Positions 56,701 through 64,000 of a DNA stretch of 64,000 bases are shown here, piece after piece. Source of the DNA: Thalassomonas haliotis (GTDB lineage Bacteria > Pseudomonadota > Gammaproteobacteria > Enterobacterales > Alteromonadaceae). The first letter of the stretch is position 1. Every line of letters begins with the position of its first letter. Below the pieces are notes generated by a model that was given only the letters and a program-made list of their open reading frames with translations, made no database searches and was not told the origin of the DNA. The DNA lies in contig NZ_CP059693.1 in the NCBI RefSeq assembly GCF_028657945.1, positions 3,100,001 through 3,164,000 of the forward strand, read 5' to 3'. The translations under genes and the position numbers were made by a program.

Positions 56701-59668
56701 AACCACGGTACAGCGCTGGTATGCCGATCCGCAACTTAATGACTTAGGGCAAGACCGTACTATGCGCACTGTGTTTACCCATGATCATTTCAGTCCTTCC
56801 ACCCATCAGCAGGCGGGTTTGTATATGGGGCTGTTGATCGAACCCGAGGGCTCGGTATGGAAACACTCGGAAACCGGCATGCCCCTGAATACCCGGCTGG
56901 ACGGCGGGCCTACCAGCTGGCAGGCGATAATCGAAACTAAAGATCCTTTAGTGGGCAGCTACCGGGAATTTATGCTTGAGTTCCAGGACTTTCAGTTGGC
57001 GTATACCAAAGAAGGGCTAAGGCCTCAGCCTTGTATCAGCACAGCGGACGGTAAGTTACCCGCCACTTGCTATCCCAAAATCAATGAAACCCTTTCTTAC
57101 GGCTCCAGCGAGAGTTTTAACCAGGCGCTTGACAGTATCTGCCTGGTGACCACCACCAATACCCTGTGCCAAAACCAGGATGTCAGCGGCAATGACGCCG
57201 ATTATGTGGCTGCGATCCAGAGTTTTACCCGGGGCTATTCCGGTTACCTGGCGCCTGACTTTGCCATCAACCCGCCGCAAAAACAGGCCGGAGAAGTGCA
57301 AACCCCGACTTTGATCAGCACCACGCCGCCGTTTGCCTTAGGCACCTATTCGGTGAATTACCGCAACGAACCTTTGCCCTTTAGGGTCTGGGATCCTACC
57401 CCGATAGACAGTAACGGCAAACAGGCGCAAACGCCGGGAGCCAAAGGCGATCTGGCCTATGTTTATAACTCCATTAAACGCGCCGACCCCGAGTTAAGCG
57501 GCCAGACGCCGGCAGGGGCAAGCACCACAGCATTAAGCGCCGGGGTCTATCCCGACGATCCCTATACGCCGCTGATGAGGATGTACCAGGGAGATAAAGT
57601 ACAAGTACGTACCCTGGTGGGGGCACATATCAATATGCATAATTTCAGTATGCAGGGCTTTCGCTGGCTGTTTGAACCGGCCAATAAAAATTCCGGTTAC
57701 CGCAGCAACCAGCCCATGGGCATATCCGAGCATTTTGAAATGATTTTCGATGTGCCTGTCTCCAGCGTTAACTCAGGGCAAAGCCTGGCAGATGCCGGGG
57801 CGCCGACCCAGATAGCCGGATGCAACTACCGGGCAAGGCAGCAGGTGCAGTTTGCCGATTACCTTTATAATCCGAGTTCGGAAGAAAATGGCCTGCTTAA
57901 CGGCAATTGGGGCTTGATGCGGGCCTATCAGCCGGGGCGACAGGATCTCTGCCTGGAGCCTTTGCCCGGTAATCAGCCTGAGGTTGTTAAAACAGCCGTG
58001 CCGCCATCATGCCCGGCGGATGCCAACAAACGTACTTATAATGTGGTAACCGTAACCGCAGCCCAGTTACCCGAAGGTAAGTTGATTTACAGTGACAGGG
58101 AGCGGCTTAGCGATCCTAATGCTTTGTTATATTTCGGCTGTGATGTCAGTGTCGAAGGCAGTGAGTGCAGCCATGAAAAATTACTGGCGAACCTGCCAAG
58201 CCAAAGTGCCGACCGCCATATTGAACCTTTTGTGCTCAGGGCGGCAGCCGGGGAATGCATCACGGTTAATCTGGCCAATAGGTTTAAAACCTCAGGTGGT
58301 GCTTTCCCGGTTGCCGAAGCTATCAATGCCCCCAATGGCCAAAATGCATTGTTGCAGTTCCGTTATAGCTCAGATCAGGCTACCGGGGATAACTGTAAAA
58401 AACTTTATTATGATAAATGGCAGTGCGATATGAAGTTACAGGCGTCGACACAAGCGGCTTTGGCGCCGCAGCTGGTTTCTTACGATATCAACAAAAATAA
58501 CGGCGTCAACCTGGGCTTTAATGAAAACCAGAGTGTGCCGTTAGGGGATATGCGCACTTATACCTGGTATGCCGGGATCACAAAAGATAACAGTGACGGC
58601 AGCCGCAGCTTTATCCCGGCAGAATTTGGCAGCGCTAATTTGCTCACCGCAGATCCCATTAAACAGACCCGCTACGGCATGTTGGCGGGTATGGTGATAG
58701 AGCCCGCCGGTTCCTGCTGGAGTTCGCAAGACGGCAGTAAAACCACCTGTTCGCAGAGTGTTTTGCAAAGCGGGGGACAAGGCCTTGCTCAGGTTGCAGC
58801 TGCCAGCGACTCTTTAACCGGCATTAACGCGACCGTGTTTTTACCGCCGGGTAATGAGCAGGGAGGCAAAAATTTCTTCAGGGAATACGTGATCATGCTG
58901 CAGGAGCAGCTGGCATTTTCTAAGTTCACCAATACCATCAACTATGGCGTTGAGCGCATGGCGGGTAAAGATTCCGGGCAAAATGCCGGAGTCACTGTGA
59001 TTGACGGTGTAGTGCAGGGACGGGGCCGCTATCGGGATACCGTGGCCAGCGGCGCTAATATCGGCCAAGTGGATAAATTCCAGCTGGATATGGCCTGTGC
59101 CTTTGCCAACGATCTCGGTAAAGCATACCCCAAGGATCCCGACGGTACGCCTCTGGGGGAGCCGGAAACCTCGATATTCCATGCCAATCCCGGTGATCCG
59201 GTACGTTTTCGCGTGATGGAGCCCCATGGCGCCGATCAGCATGTTTTTGAGTTATTTGGTCATGTCTGGCAGGAAGAGCCTTACGGCAAGGATTCAACCG
59301 TGATCACCAATAATCCGGACTCACAATGGCAGGGCTCGCGCATGGGGGTCAGTGCCGCCGATCGTTTTGATATCGTGTTGCCAAGTGCCGGCGGCAGTTT
59401 TGCCAGCCCGGGGGACTATTTATACCGCTCATACCCGGGGGGAGATCAAAACTATGGTATGTGGGGGATTTTCAGGGTCGGTGAACCGGATAAGGATTAT
59501 CTAGCCGCTGATATCAGACCGTTAGTGTGCGTGCCGCAAAGAAATGCCAATGATCATGAAGATCTTCAGTATATCTACGCGGATAAAATATTTGATAATT
59601 ACCGGTTACCCAGCGGCTGTACGCTGGTGACACCGGCGACTGTGCCACAAACCGTGACTTGCAGTTAA
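53732..59668 (+). CDS. Giant multidomain multicopper oxidase lipoprotein
   Basis: A 1978-residue secreted lipoprotein (signal ending LLSVLVGSC) made of repeated cupredoxin domains. Copper-binding motifs are HLHHLHAHQW and HCHFYPHFAEGMWGLWRV (about 505-575), HDHFSPSTHQQAGLYMGLL (about 1016), HINMHNFSMQGF (about 1299) and HVFELFGHVWQEEPY (about 1832). Most oxidases have three domains; this size recalls the large multicopper oxidases linked to Mn(II) oxidation (MnxG/McoA type), but that activity is not shown here. It is expected outside the cytoplasm, anchored in the outer membrane. AGGAGAAAAACAATG is the start. It is followed by a beta-propeller gene with the same leader sequence. Confidence 0.9.
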   Translation: MGSGDDFFALIKRLLMRPVRAVKQAVTFGLLSVLVGSCAQAPYISQASYSSAADNRCRVGGKVERIVKVNMVALNQPFWYNRLGASQLNGMIFALSSDLIYTGGDPDKGNALLADLQAGKVGNYWHLIDNVSLRYDKRPRPIVLRANVHDCLEIHFTNLLAPAPQALTSFAGVHIEGTEVFSATNNNPQAIKNDGAYIGKNSNNLASPGHSRDYSLFIPEEGTFVLYSAADNFSNFFQGQLTFGLFGSLNVQPKGAEYYRSQVSGQTMLAATKKDPLGNPVKTASGQPHIDYQALYAGSNKPVLKMLSKLDGQANTFELIYSDPTAIITGPDAGRFVAGSRPFGDAPQYPQPLEPYREFNIMYHEPVRAEQAFAAFAGGASNTNGNTFAAGGDFFAINYGMAGIGPEIYSNRINVGPMYDCATCAYEEFFLSSWTVGDPAMVVDIPANFCSQNHPISAPTDVRDPNPPNCQPRLGKKATKAFYPDDPANVYHSYMNDHVKMRIHHGAGTLHHLHHLHAHQWLHSPNSDNSHYLDSQLIGPGSSFTLDMVYNSSGNRNQTVGDSIFHCHFYPHFAEGMWGLWRVHDVFEQGTQLSNNGIPETGSRALPDGEIAAGTPIPGIVPLPTIAMAPLPGEVHVENGQIVLPDITVSTNSDGRYVGKLADGTVYQNPGYPFFIPGIAGERAPHPPMDFAQTASDGELNGGLPRHVVYKPGTFFADPKDAGTIAFDNYDPEIIEYHNKFDFSKFTHVLQGTTLPEDGTDIEKVAMGAHATRTHDSSTPQGIADKFVLNGLLQQKGAPYADPCATNSSSQFLATPTPTPPDKLRQYRGVDMQMDVVLNKKGWHYSQQRFGVLWQDLLPTLNKQRPPEPLFFRANSGDCVNYWFANVVPEYYELDDFQVRTPTDILGQHIHLVKFDVTSSDGGANGWNYEDGTFSPQTVVERIAAFNKGKLDNHSGALTAKAPTWLCNELTGSNKSDCLDRAASEWRGAQTTVQRWYADPQLNDLGQDRTMRTVFTHDHFSPSTHQQAGLYMGLLIEPEGSVWKHSETGMPLNTRLDGGPTSWQAIIETKDPLVGSYREFMLEFQDFQLAYTKEGLRPQPCISTADGKLPATCYPKINETLSYGSSESFNQALDSICLVTTTNTLCQNQDVSGNDADYVAAIQSFTRGYSGYLAPDFAINPPQKQAGEVQTPTLISTTPPFALGTYSVNYRNEPLPFRVWDPTPIDSNGKQAQTPGAKGDLAYVYNSIKRADPELSGQTPAGASTTALSAGVYPDDPYTPLMRMYQGDKVQVRTLVGAHINMHNFSMQGFRWLFEPANKNSGYRSNQPMGISEHFEMIFDVPVSSVNSGQSLADAGAPTQIAGCNYRARQQVQFADYLYNPSSEENGLLNGNWGLMRAYQPGRQDLCLEPLPGNQPEVVKTAVPPSCPADANKRTYNVVTVTAAQLPEGKLIYSDRERLSDPNALLYFGCDVSVEGSECSHEKLLANLPSQSADRHIEPFVLRAAAGECITVNLANRFKTSGGAFPVAEAINAPNGQNALLQFRYSSDQATGDNCKKLYYDKWQCDMKLQASTQAALAPQLVSYDINKNNGVNLGFNENQSVPLGDMRTYTWYAGITKDNSDGSRSFIPAEFGSANLLTADPIKQTRYGMLAGMVIEPAGSCWSSQDGSKTTCSQSVLQSGGQGLAQVAAASDSLTGINATVFLPPGNEQGGKNFFREYVIMLQEQLAFSKFTNTINYGVERMAGKDSGQNAGVTVIDGVVQGRGRYRDTVASGANIGQVDKFQLDMACAFANDLGKAYPKDPDGTPLGEPETSIFHANPGDPVRFRVMEPHGADQHVFELFGHVWQEEPYGKDSTVITNNPDSQWQGSRMGVSAADRFDIVLPSAGGSFASPGDYLYRSYPGGDQNYGMWGIFRVGEPDKDYLAADIRPLVCVPQRNANDHEDLQYIYADKIFDNYRLPSGCTLVTPATVPQTVTCS

Positions 59669-59768
59669 CCTGCGGTGAGTTTGCTGATATTAAGAAACGG
59701 CCCTGTGCTTTCGATGGATTTAGCCTAAGGCAGATAACGGTCAATGACAACAATTAGAGAGAAAAACA

Positions 59769-61781
59769 ATGTTTAAGCGGCAAATGCTTAGTTTACAAAA
59801 AGCCTTAAATAAAGTGTTGCAAAAAGTCCTGATGTTGATGCTTGCCATGTCTTTTGCTTTGGTCCTTACGGATGTTGCCATGGCTGGCGGCACTTTTGGA
59901 ACAAGTTTGGCTAAAGAAGATATTGCTCAAAATGGCACAGTTCAAAATGGGATCCGGGTGGATTTTAGTCTGACCGCGCTGCAGCAGGAGAGTGAACAGG
60001 GCAAAGGAACAGCAGCCAAAGTGTTATATGCCGACAGCGATGCCGTATTTAACTTTACCATCTCAGACGGCAGCGGCGTACCGGTTTCCGGCGTTTATCC
60101 GGCTGGCTGGATGCAGCGACGCGCCGAGAGCATGCCCAATACACCGGCAAGCTGTAAAAACATGGTGAAAAGCTTTATCGGCGGCTCACTCCTGGCCCAG
60201 CCCACGGTCAATCTCAATACCTATTATGTGCTGGTATTAAATCAGGATGCCAGTATTTCCGTGGTTGATCCCTTGTTCCATTTTGGCGGCAGTAACCTGC
60301 TCACTATGGTGGCGTTATCCAGTCCGGGATTTGACTGGCAGCTGGCCGAGCTAAGACAAAAGTTATTTGTTTCTTTGCCGCAAAGCCGGCGCCTGGCCGT
60401 CATTGACAGCCAGAGCTTTCAGCTGGTAAACGAAGTGGAAATCCCCGGGATTCCGAAAGAAATGGCTTTGCAGCAGGATCAGCATTATCTCTGGCTTGCT
60501 TATGAAAGGGCTATGGAACCCCAGGCAGAAGCCGGGCAGGCCACTGGACAGGGGGTTTTGGTTATTGATACCCGCAGCCTGGATCTGGTTGCTGATTTTC
60601 CCCTCGGCGCAGGGCCGCATCATTTTGCTTTTTCCGGTGATGATCAATATGCCTTTATCGCCGCTGAGCAGGAAAATACCCTGACGGTTATTGATATTGC
60701 CGGCTTAAAGCGGGTGAAAACCTTGCCCAGCGGAAAAAAACCGGTCAGCCTGGCGTACTCCCGTGCTGCCGATGCTATTTATATCAGCCAGAGCGGCGAT
60801 GGCACAGTGCTCAGTATCAATGCCAGCACTTTGGCGGTGAATAAGCTGCTCTCCCTCGACCCCGGCATCACAGATCTTGCCTTTGCCCCAAATGGCCGCC
60901 ACGGCGTTGTGGTGAACCCGGTTAATGATCATGTCTATATCCTGGACAGTTTAAACGACAAGATCACCAAACAAGGCAAGGTAGAGCAGGGGCCGGACCA
61001 GGTTAACTTCAGCGATACCCTGGCCTATATCCGACACCGGGGCAGTGAAACTGTACTGATGTTGCCTATGGATGCCATTGTCGATGAAGAGGTTTCGCTG
61101 CAGGTGGTGGACTTTCCCGGCGGACAGGAAGATTTTGGCCTTGCCACCACACCCGCGCCGGGCATTATCCAGGCGCCGGGGGAAAATGCGGTGCTTATTG
61201 CCCATCCTAAAGATAAACAGATTTATTATTACAAGGAAGGTATGGCGGCCCCTATGGGCAGTTTTAAAAACTTCAACCGCAGTGCCCGCGCGGTGATCGC
61301 CGTTGACCGCAGCCTGCAGGAGATAAGTGCCGGTCAATATCAGACGGTAGGGCGTCTGGCTGAGGCAGGCACTTATGATGTCGCTTTTTTCCTGGAATCC
61401 CCGCGGGTGGTACATTGCTTTGAAGTCAGGGTTAAACCTGAAGCCGTACAGGAGGAAAGCCGTTTTTTGCAGGTGGCGGCCAGTTTAGTATCAGATCGGC
61501 ACAGCCGGCAAATAAAGGCGAGGCAAAACACGGCGCTGACCTTTAAATTGCAGGATATAGAGACCCGGGCACCGATTGAGGGTTTGAAACAGCTAAGCAG
61601 TTTAACGGTATTGGCGCCCGGGGTGTGGAAAAGCCGGAGTAAGGTAACTGAACTGGGACAAGGCTTGTATCGCATAAACTGGCAGGCGCCGCAAAGCGGT
61701 GCTTATTATATCCAGCTGCTTGCTAACTGGCAGGCGATGAAGATGCAGGCACCCAGGCAAATCATGCTTGAGGTGATGTGA
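59769..61781 (+). CDS. Exported YVTN-type beta-propeller protein
   Basis: A 670-residue secreted protein with a signal peptide (LMLAMSFALVLTDVAMAGG). Residues about 120-420 hold repeated YVTN/NHL-like blades (FVSLPQSRRLAVIDSQSF, GVLVIDTRSLDLVADFPLGAGPHHFAFSGDDQYAFIA, LTVIDIAGLKRVKTLP, DHVYILDSLNDKITKQ) and the last 200 residues form beta-sandwich domains. Such propellers bind partners or quinone cofactors, but no catalytic residues are identified. The GAGAGAAAAACAATG leader is like that of the oxidase gene, and the pair is probably co-exported and works together. Its stop overlaps the next gene by 4 bases (GTGA/ATGA-type). Confidence 0.82.
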   Translation: MFKRQMLSLQKALNKVLQKVLMLMLAMSFALVLTDVAMAGGTFGTSLAKEDIAQNGTVQNGIRVDFSLTALQQESEQGKGTAAKVLYADSDAVFNFTISDGSGVPVSGVYPAGWMQRRAESMPNTPASCKNMVKSFIGGSLLAQPTVNLNTYYVLVLNQDASISVVDPLFHFGGSNLLTMVALSSPGFDWQLAELRQKLFVSLPQSRRLAVIDSQSFQLVNEVEIPGIPKEMALQQDQHYLWLAYERAMEPQAEAGQATGQGVLVIDTRSLDLVADFPLGAGPHHFAFSGDDQYAFIAAEQENTLTVIDIAGLKRVKTLPSGKKPVSLAYSRAADAIYISQSGDGTVLSINASTLAVNKLLSLDPGITDLAFAPNGRHGVVVNPVNDHVYILDSLNDKITKQGKVEQGPDQVNFSDTLAYIRHRGSETVLMLPMDAIVDEEVSLQVVDFPGGQEDFGLATTPAPGIIQAPGENAVLIAHPKDKQIYYYKEGMAAPMGSFKNFNRSARAVIAVDRSLQEISAGQYQTVGRLAEAGTYDVAFFLESPRVVHCFEVRVKPEAVQEESRFLQVAASLVSDRHSRQIKARQNTALTFKLQDIETRAPIEGLKQLSSLTVLAPGVWKSRSKVTELGQGLYRINWQAPQSGAYYIQLLANWQAMKMQAPRQIMLEVM

Positions 61782-62683
61782 GTATTATGAAGGACAACTG
61801 TATTTGTAACCCGGAGCAAATTGATTACATCATCAGTTACCGGGAATCTTCTGCCGACAGAAGGCAGGCGCTATTTTATGTGGTCTCCCGCCTTCATCAA
61901 ACCTTTGACAAGCTTAATATCATTGTCGTTGAACAGGATACCTCGCCCAAGTTAACAGCCGATGATTTACCCTGTTGCCAGTTGATCTTTGTCTTTAATG
62001 CCGGTTTGTTTAACCGCGGCTGGTCAAACAATGTTGCCGTTAATGCCAGCGTGCGGCCCTTTATTGCTTTTGCCGATTGCGATATTTTTTTACAAAAACA
62101 AAGTTATCAAAGCTGCTTTGACGCGCTGCGGATATTTGATGCCGTGGATCCGAAAAAATCTTATATCACCAATGTCAGCTTACCAACGGCCGATATTGTG
62201 CAATCAAAGGAGAATCAAAACCCTCAAGAGGACATAGGCCAGGTTTTGCCGGCTTATACCATTAAAAACAGGCGTTACGGCAATACTTTTGCCGGCGGCA
62301 TTTTCTTTATCCGCAGGCAAAGCCTGTTGGCCCTGGGCTTTTGGGATGAGAACTTTGAAGGCTGGGGCGGTGAAGACAATGCCATGGAGCATGTGATCCG
62401 GCTGTTTCTGCGCCAATGCCGACTGCAGTTGGAAGTCTTTCATATCGATCACAGCCGTACCCGGTTAGATACCCGCGCGCAGCCTGGCTACCAAAGCAAC
62501 AGCCAAAGGTGCCGCGCCATATGCGGCAATCATGGTCAGGCATTGCTGGAATATCTTAAAGAGAAAAAACAGTCTATTCCGGGGGCCATAGATAAATATC
62601 AAACAAACAAGCTTGGCCAAAAGGAGCAGGCACGAAGCAAAAACAGAGCAGAAGATGCGTATATTTGTTCAAGCCAGGCATAA
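61778..62683 (+). CDS. GT-A glycosyltransferase (GT7/GT27-like)
   Basis: A 301-residue cytosolic glycosyltransferase. YIISYRESSADRRQAL is the nucleotide-sugar opening, the DxD-equivalent is ADCDIFL, and the catalytic block FEGWGGEDNAMEHVI resembles the polypeptide GalNAc transferase/galactosyltransferase family (GWGGED). It is translationally coupled to the propeller gene upstream and to the GT4 gene downstream, whose ATG lies within its end. The acceptor is unknown: a surface polymer, or a secreted protein or small molecule of the cluster. Confidence 0.85.
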   Translation: MSIMKDNCICNPEQIDYIISYRESSADRRQALFYVVSRLHQTFDKLNIIVVEQDTSPKLTADDLPCCQLIFVFNAGLFNRGWSNNVAVNASVRPFIAFADCDIFLQKQSYQSCFDALRIFDAVDPKKSYITNVSLPTADIVQSKENQNPQEDIGQVLPAYTIKNRRYGNTFAGGIFFIRRQSLLALGFWDENFEGWGGEDNAMEHVIRLFLRQCRLQLEVFHIDHSRTRLDTRAQPGYQSNSQRCRAICGNHGQALLEYLKEKKQSIPGAIDKYQTNKLGQKEQARSKNRAEDAYICSSQA

Positions 62684-63677
62684 GTATCCGGCAGCGATTG
62701 GCGGGCCCGGGGGAGGCCGGGTTTTTGACGTTTTGGTAAAAGGCTTGGCACACCTCGGCCACCAGGTGGTTTATTACCTGGAAAATAGGCAGGAAGAGAG
62801 CCGGGAAGAAAATCTGAAAAAAGCGTTACAGCAAGCACTCCCGCAAGCCGGTCAGTTCTTGAACAATGTTACTTTCGTGACTGAGCCTGTTTTTGATGCC
62901 GATATTTACCATATCAGAAGCGACTCTGCTTTAGCAACTGAGCTTGAACGCCGGGGATTGCCCTGGGTGGCCACCTGCCATACCGATTTGGCGGTACACG
63001 GATTAGCGCGCACTTGCTGCCGGGATAACTGGATTTATGTCTCTCCCTCGTTGGCACAGACTTATGGCAGCACACGTTTTATCTATAACGGCATAGATCC
63101 CGACGAGTTTATTTTTCGCGAGCATAAAAGTGATTATTTGCTGTTTGTCTCTGCCTTGCCGCTGGCACGGCGAAAAGGACTGGATATTGCCATAAACTGT
63201 GCCCGTGAAGCGGGAGTGAAACTTGTGGTGGCAGGCTCTGGCGGCGATAACAAGCTGATCAGGGAAATAAAACACCTCTGCGATGTGCCCGGGGTAGACT
63301 ATGTCGGTGAAATCTTTGGCGAGCATAAAGCTGACCTATTTGCCGGTGCCAGGGCGTTGCTGTTTCCCACCCAAATCAATGAAGCCTTTGGCCTGGTACT
63401 GGCAGAAGCCATGATTTCGGGAACGCCTGTGATCGCCAGTGACCAGGGCGCCTGTGGCGATATTGTTAACCGCAAAGTTGGTTTTGTCTGTCATCATTTC
63501 AGCCAATACCTGAAGGCGATTCAGGCCGTTGATAGTATCTCGGCGCACGATTGCCGCCGATATGCCCTGGACTTATATCATTATCATCATATGGCCCGGG
63601 CATATGTGCAGCAATACCGGTTCGAAATCAAAAAGAGCCGGGCAGCACAGTCGTGTTTTATCAAAAATATAAACTGA
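62655..63677 (+). CDS. GT-B glycosyltransferase, family 4
   Basis: A 340-residue glycosyltransferase of the GT4 family. GGPGGGRVFDVLVKGLAHLG is the acceptor-side loop, and RRKGLDIAINCAREAGVKLVVAGSGGD plus FPTQINEAFGLVLAEAMISGTPVIASDQGACGDIV is the donor-binding block with the E-x7-E motif. ATG 62655 is chosen over 62613 because it begins at the usual MRIFVQ strand; it overlaps the upstream gene by 29 bases. It probably acts on the same acceptor as the GT-A enzyme. Confidence 0.88.
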   Translation: MRIFVQARHKYPAAIGGPGGGRVFDVLVKGLAHLGHQVVYYLENRQEESREENLKKALQQALPQAGQFLNNVTFVTEPVFDADIYHIRSDSALATELERRGLPWVATCHTDLAVHGLARTCCRDNWIYVSPSLAQTYGSTRFIYNGIDPDEFIFREHKSDYLLFVSALPLARRKGLDIAINCAREAGVKLVVAGSGGDNKLIREIKHLCDVPGVDYVGEIFGEHKADLFAGARALLFPTQINEAFGLVLAEAMISGTPVIASDQGACGDIVNRKVGFVCHHFSQYLKAIQAVDSISAHDCRRYALDLYHYHHMARAYVQQYRFEIKKSRAAQSCFIKNIN

Positions 63678-63815
63678 AGACTAAAACGGATAAGGAGCTG
63701 AATAACAAAAAGAATAAAGCGGTAAAGCTGTGATTATAGCTAAAGTTAATGACGTAATTAACCTTGTAGTAATGATGTAGGGGGATTGGACGAGAAAAAA
63801 TAAGAGGCGTATATA

Positions 63816-64000
63816 ATGGAAACGATAAATTTTATTGATCGCTCAAGTGAAGCTACTGTTCAGCAAGGATTAACCTTTTTATGTGAACAACTTAACACCC
63901 TTGACATCCGGGCCAGCTGGTATCCGAGAGTCGAAGAGGCGGATTCGGGGGCAATATTATTGCTGCATGATCCGGTAGATGAAGACAAAATTCCTCCCGG
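63816..64000 (+). CDS. Unrecognised protein, 5' part only
   Basis: ATG 63816 follows GAGG at 63803-63806 and opens a frame that runs off the right edge (61 codons seen). It reads METINFIDRSSEATVQQ, then GLTFLCEQLNTLDIRASWYP, then ILLLHDPVDEDKIPP. I do not recognise it; the pattern is a soluble, mildly acidic protein. The 138 bases between it and the GT4 gene have no other gene. Confidence 0.5.
   Translation, partial: METINFIDRSSEATVQQGLTFLCEQLNTLDIRASWYPRVEEADSGAILLLHDPVDEDKIPP

Noticed and set aside
53732-59668. Naming the oxidase mnxG or mcoA
   Set aside because: Only the size class and copper motifs support it; no Mn-specific feature can be seen.

Overview
The window looks like chromosome from a marine gammaproteobacterium of the Alteromonadales, most likely the Colwelliaceae (Thalassomonas/Colwellia type). 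This is inferred from the divergent yejK/yejLM block, the pyrC - pterin-synthase-like - M23 peptidase run, PilZ and LytS/LytTR signalling genes, and moderate base composition. No 16S or marker-gene comparison was possible.

Layout. 0-2.1 kb: the cut 5' part of a HicB-like antitoxin gene, an array of four 16-bp repeats at exact 33-bp spacing, an arylamine N-acetyltransferase, a decayed DinB-family gene and tRNA-Pro(GGG). 2.2-10 kb: housekeeping (yejM-like, yejL, yejK, pyrC, a pterin-synthase-like gene, an M23 peptidase, a solute-binding protein, an alpha/beta hydrolase). 10-18 kb: a CoA-transferase, then a MerR-controlled Cd/Zn/Co-type efflux operon (CzcI-like, CzcC, CzcB, CzcA) with a textbook 19-bp-spacer MerR promoter. 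18-24.8 kb: a DOPA-dioxygenase-like gene behind a perfect 19-bp palindrome, a lone tyrosine recombinase, an orphan OmpR-type regulator, a DUF2141 protein, a LytS/LytTR pair and a FadL-type porin.

25.0-35.2 kb is the most striking part: a compact RiPP cluster of the TOMM (thiazole/oxazole-modified microcin) type. It encodes a Ser/Thr kinase, a cyclase-homology/ATPase/TPR protein, a phytanoyl-CoA-dioxygenase-like enzyme, a nitrile-hydratase-leader-like precursor ending in PFTCT, an amidohydrolase, a fused leader-binding/YcaO cyclodehydratase and an FHA/winged-helix protein. The kinase and cyclase halves, one polypeptide in the known TOMM kinase/cyclase fusion family, are separated here by a single-base frameshift. 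A kinase plus an FHA (phosphothreonine-binding) DNA-binding protein suggests that production is gated by phosphorylation.

35.3-46.8 kb: a large PilZ protein; a VWA lipoprotein with its own ECF sigma and membrane partner; a second ECF sigma/anti-sigma pair leading into a DUF4331 protein, an Ig-like lipoprotein and a TPR protein.

47.0-64.0 kb: a same-strand block that looks like a second specialised-metabolism or surface-modification locus. It holds an AroD-AroE-like fusion with a degenerate AroD half, an internally duplicated beta-rich protein, an acyl-CoA-dehydrogenase-fold monooxygenase, a transporter fused to a low-molecular-weight phosphatase, an LLM flavin monooxygenase, a 1978-residue multicopper oxidase, a beta-propeller protein and two glycosyltransferases. 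It runs off the right edge. Its product is unknown.
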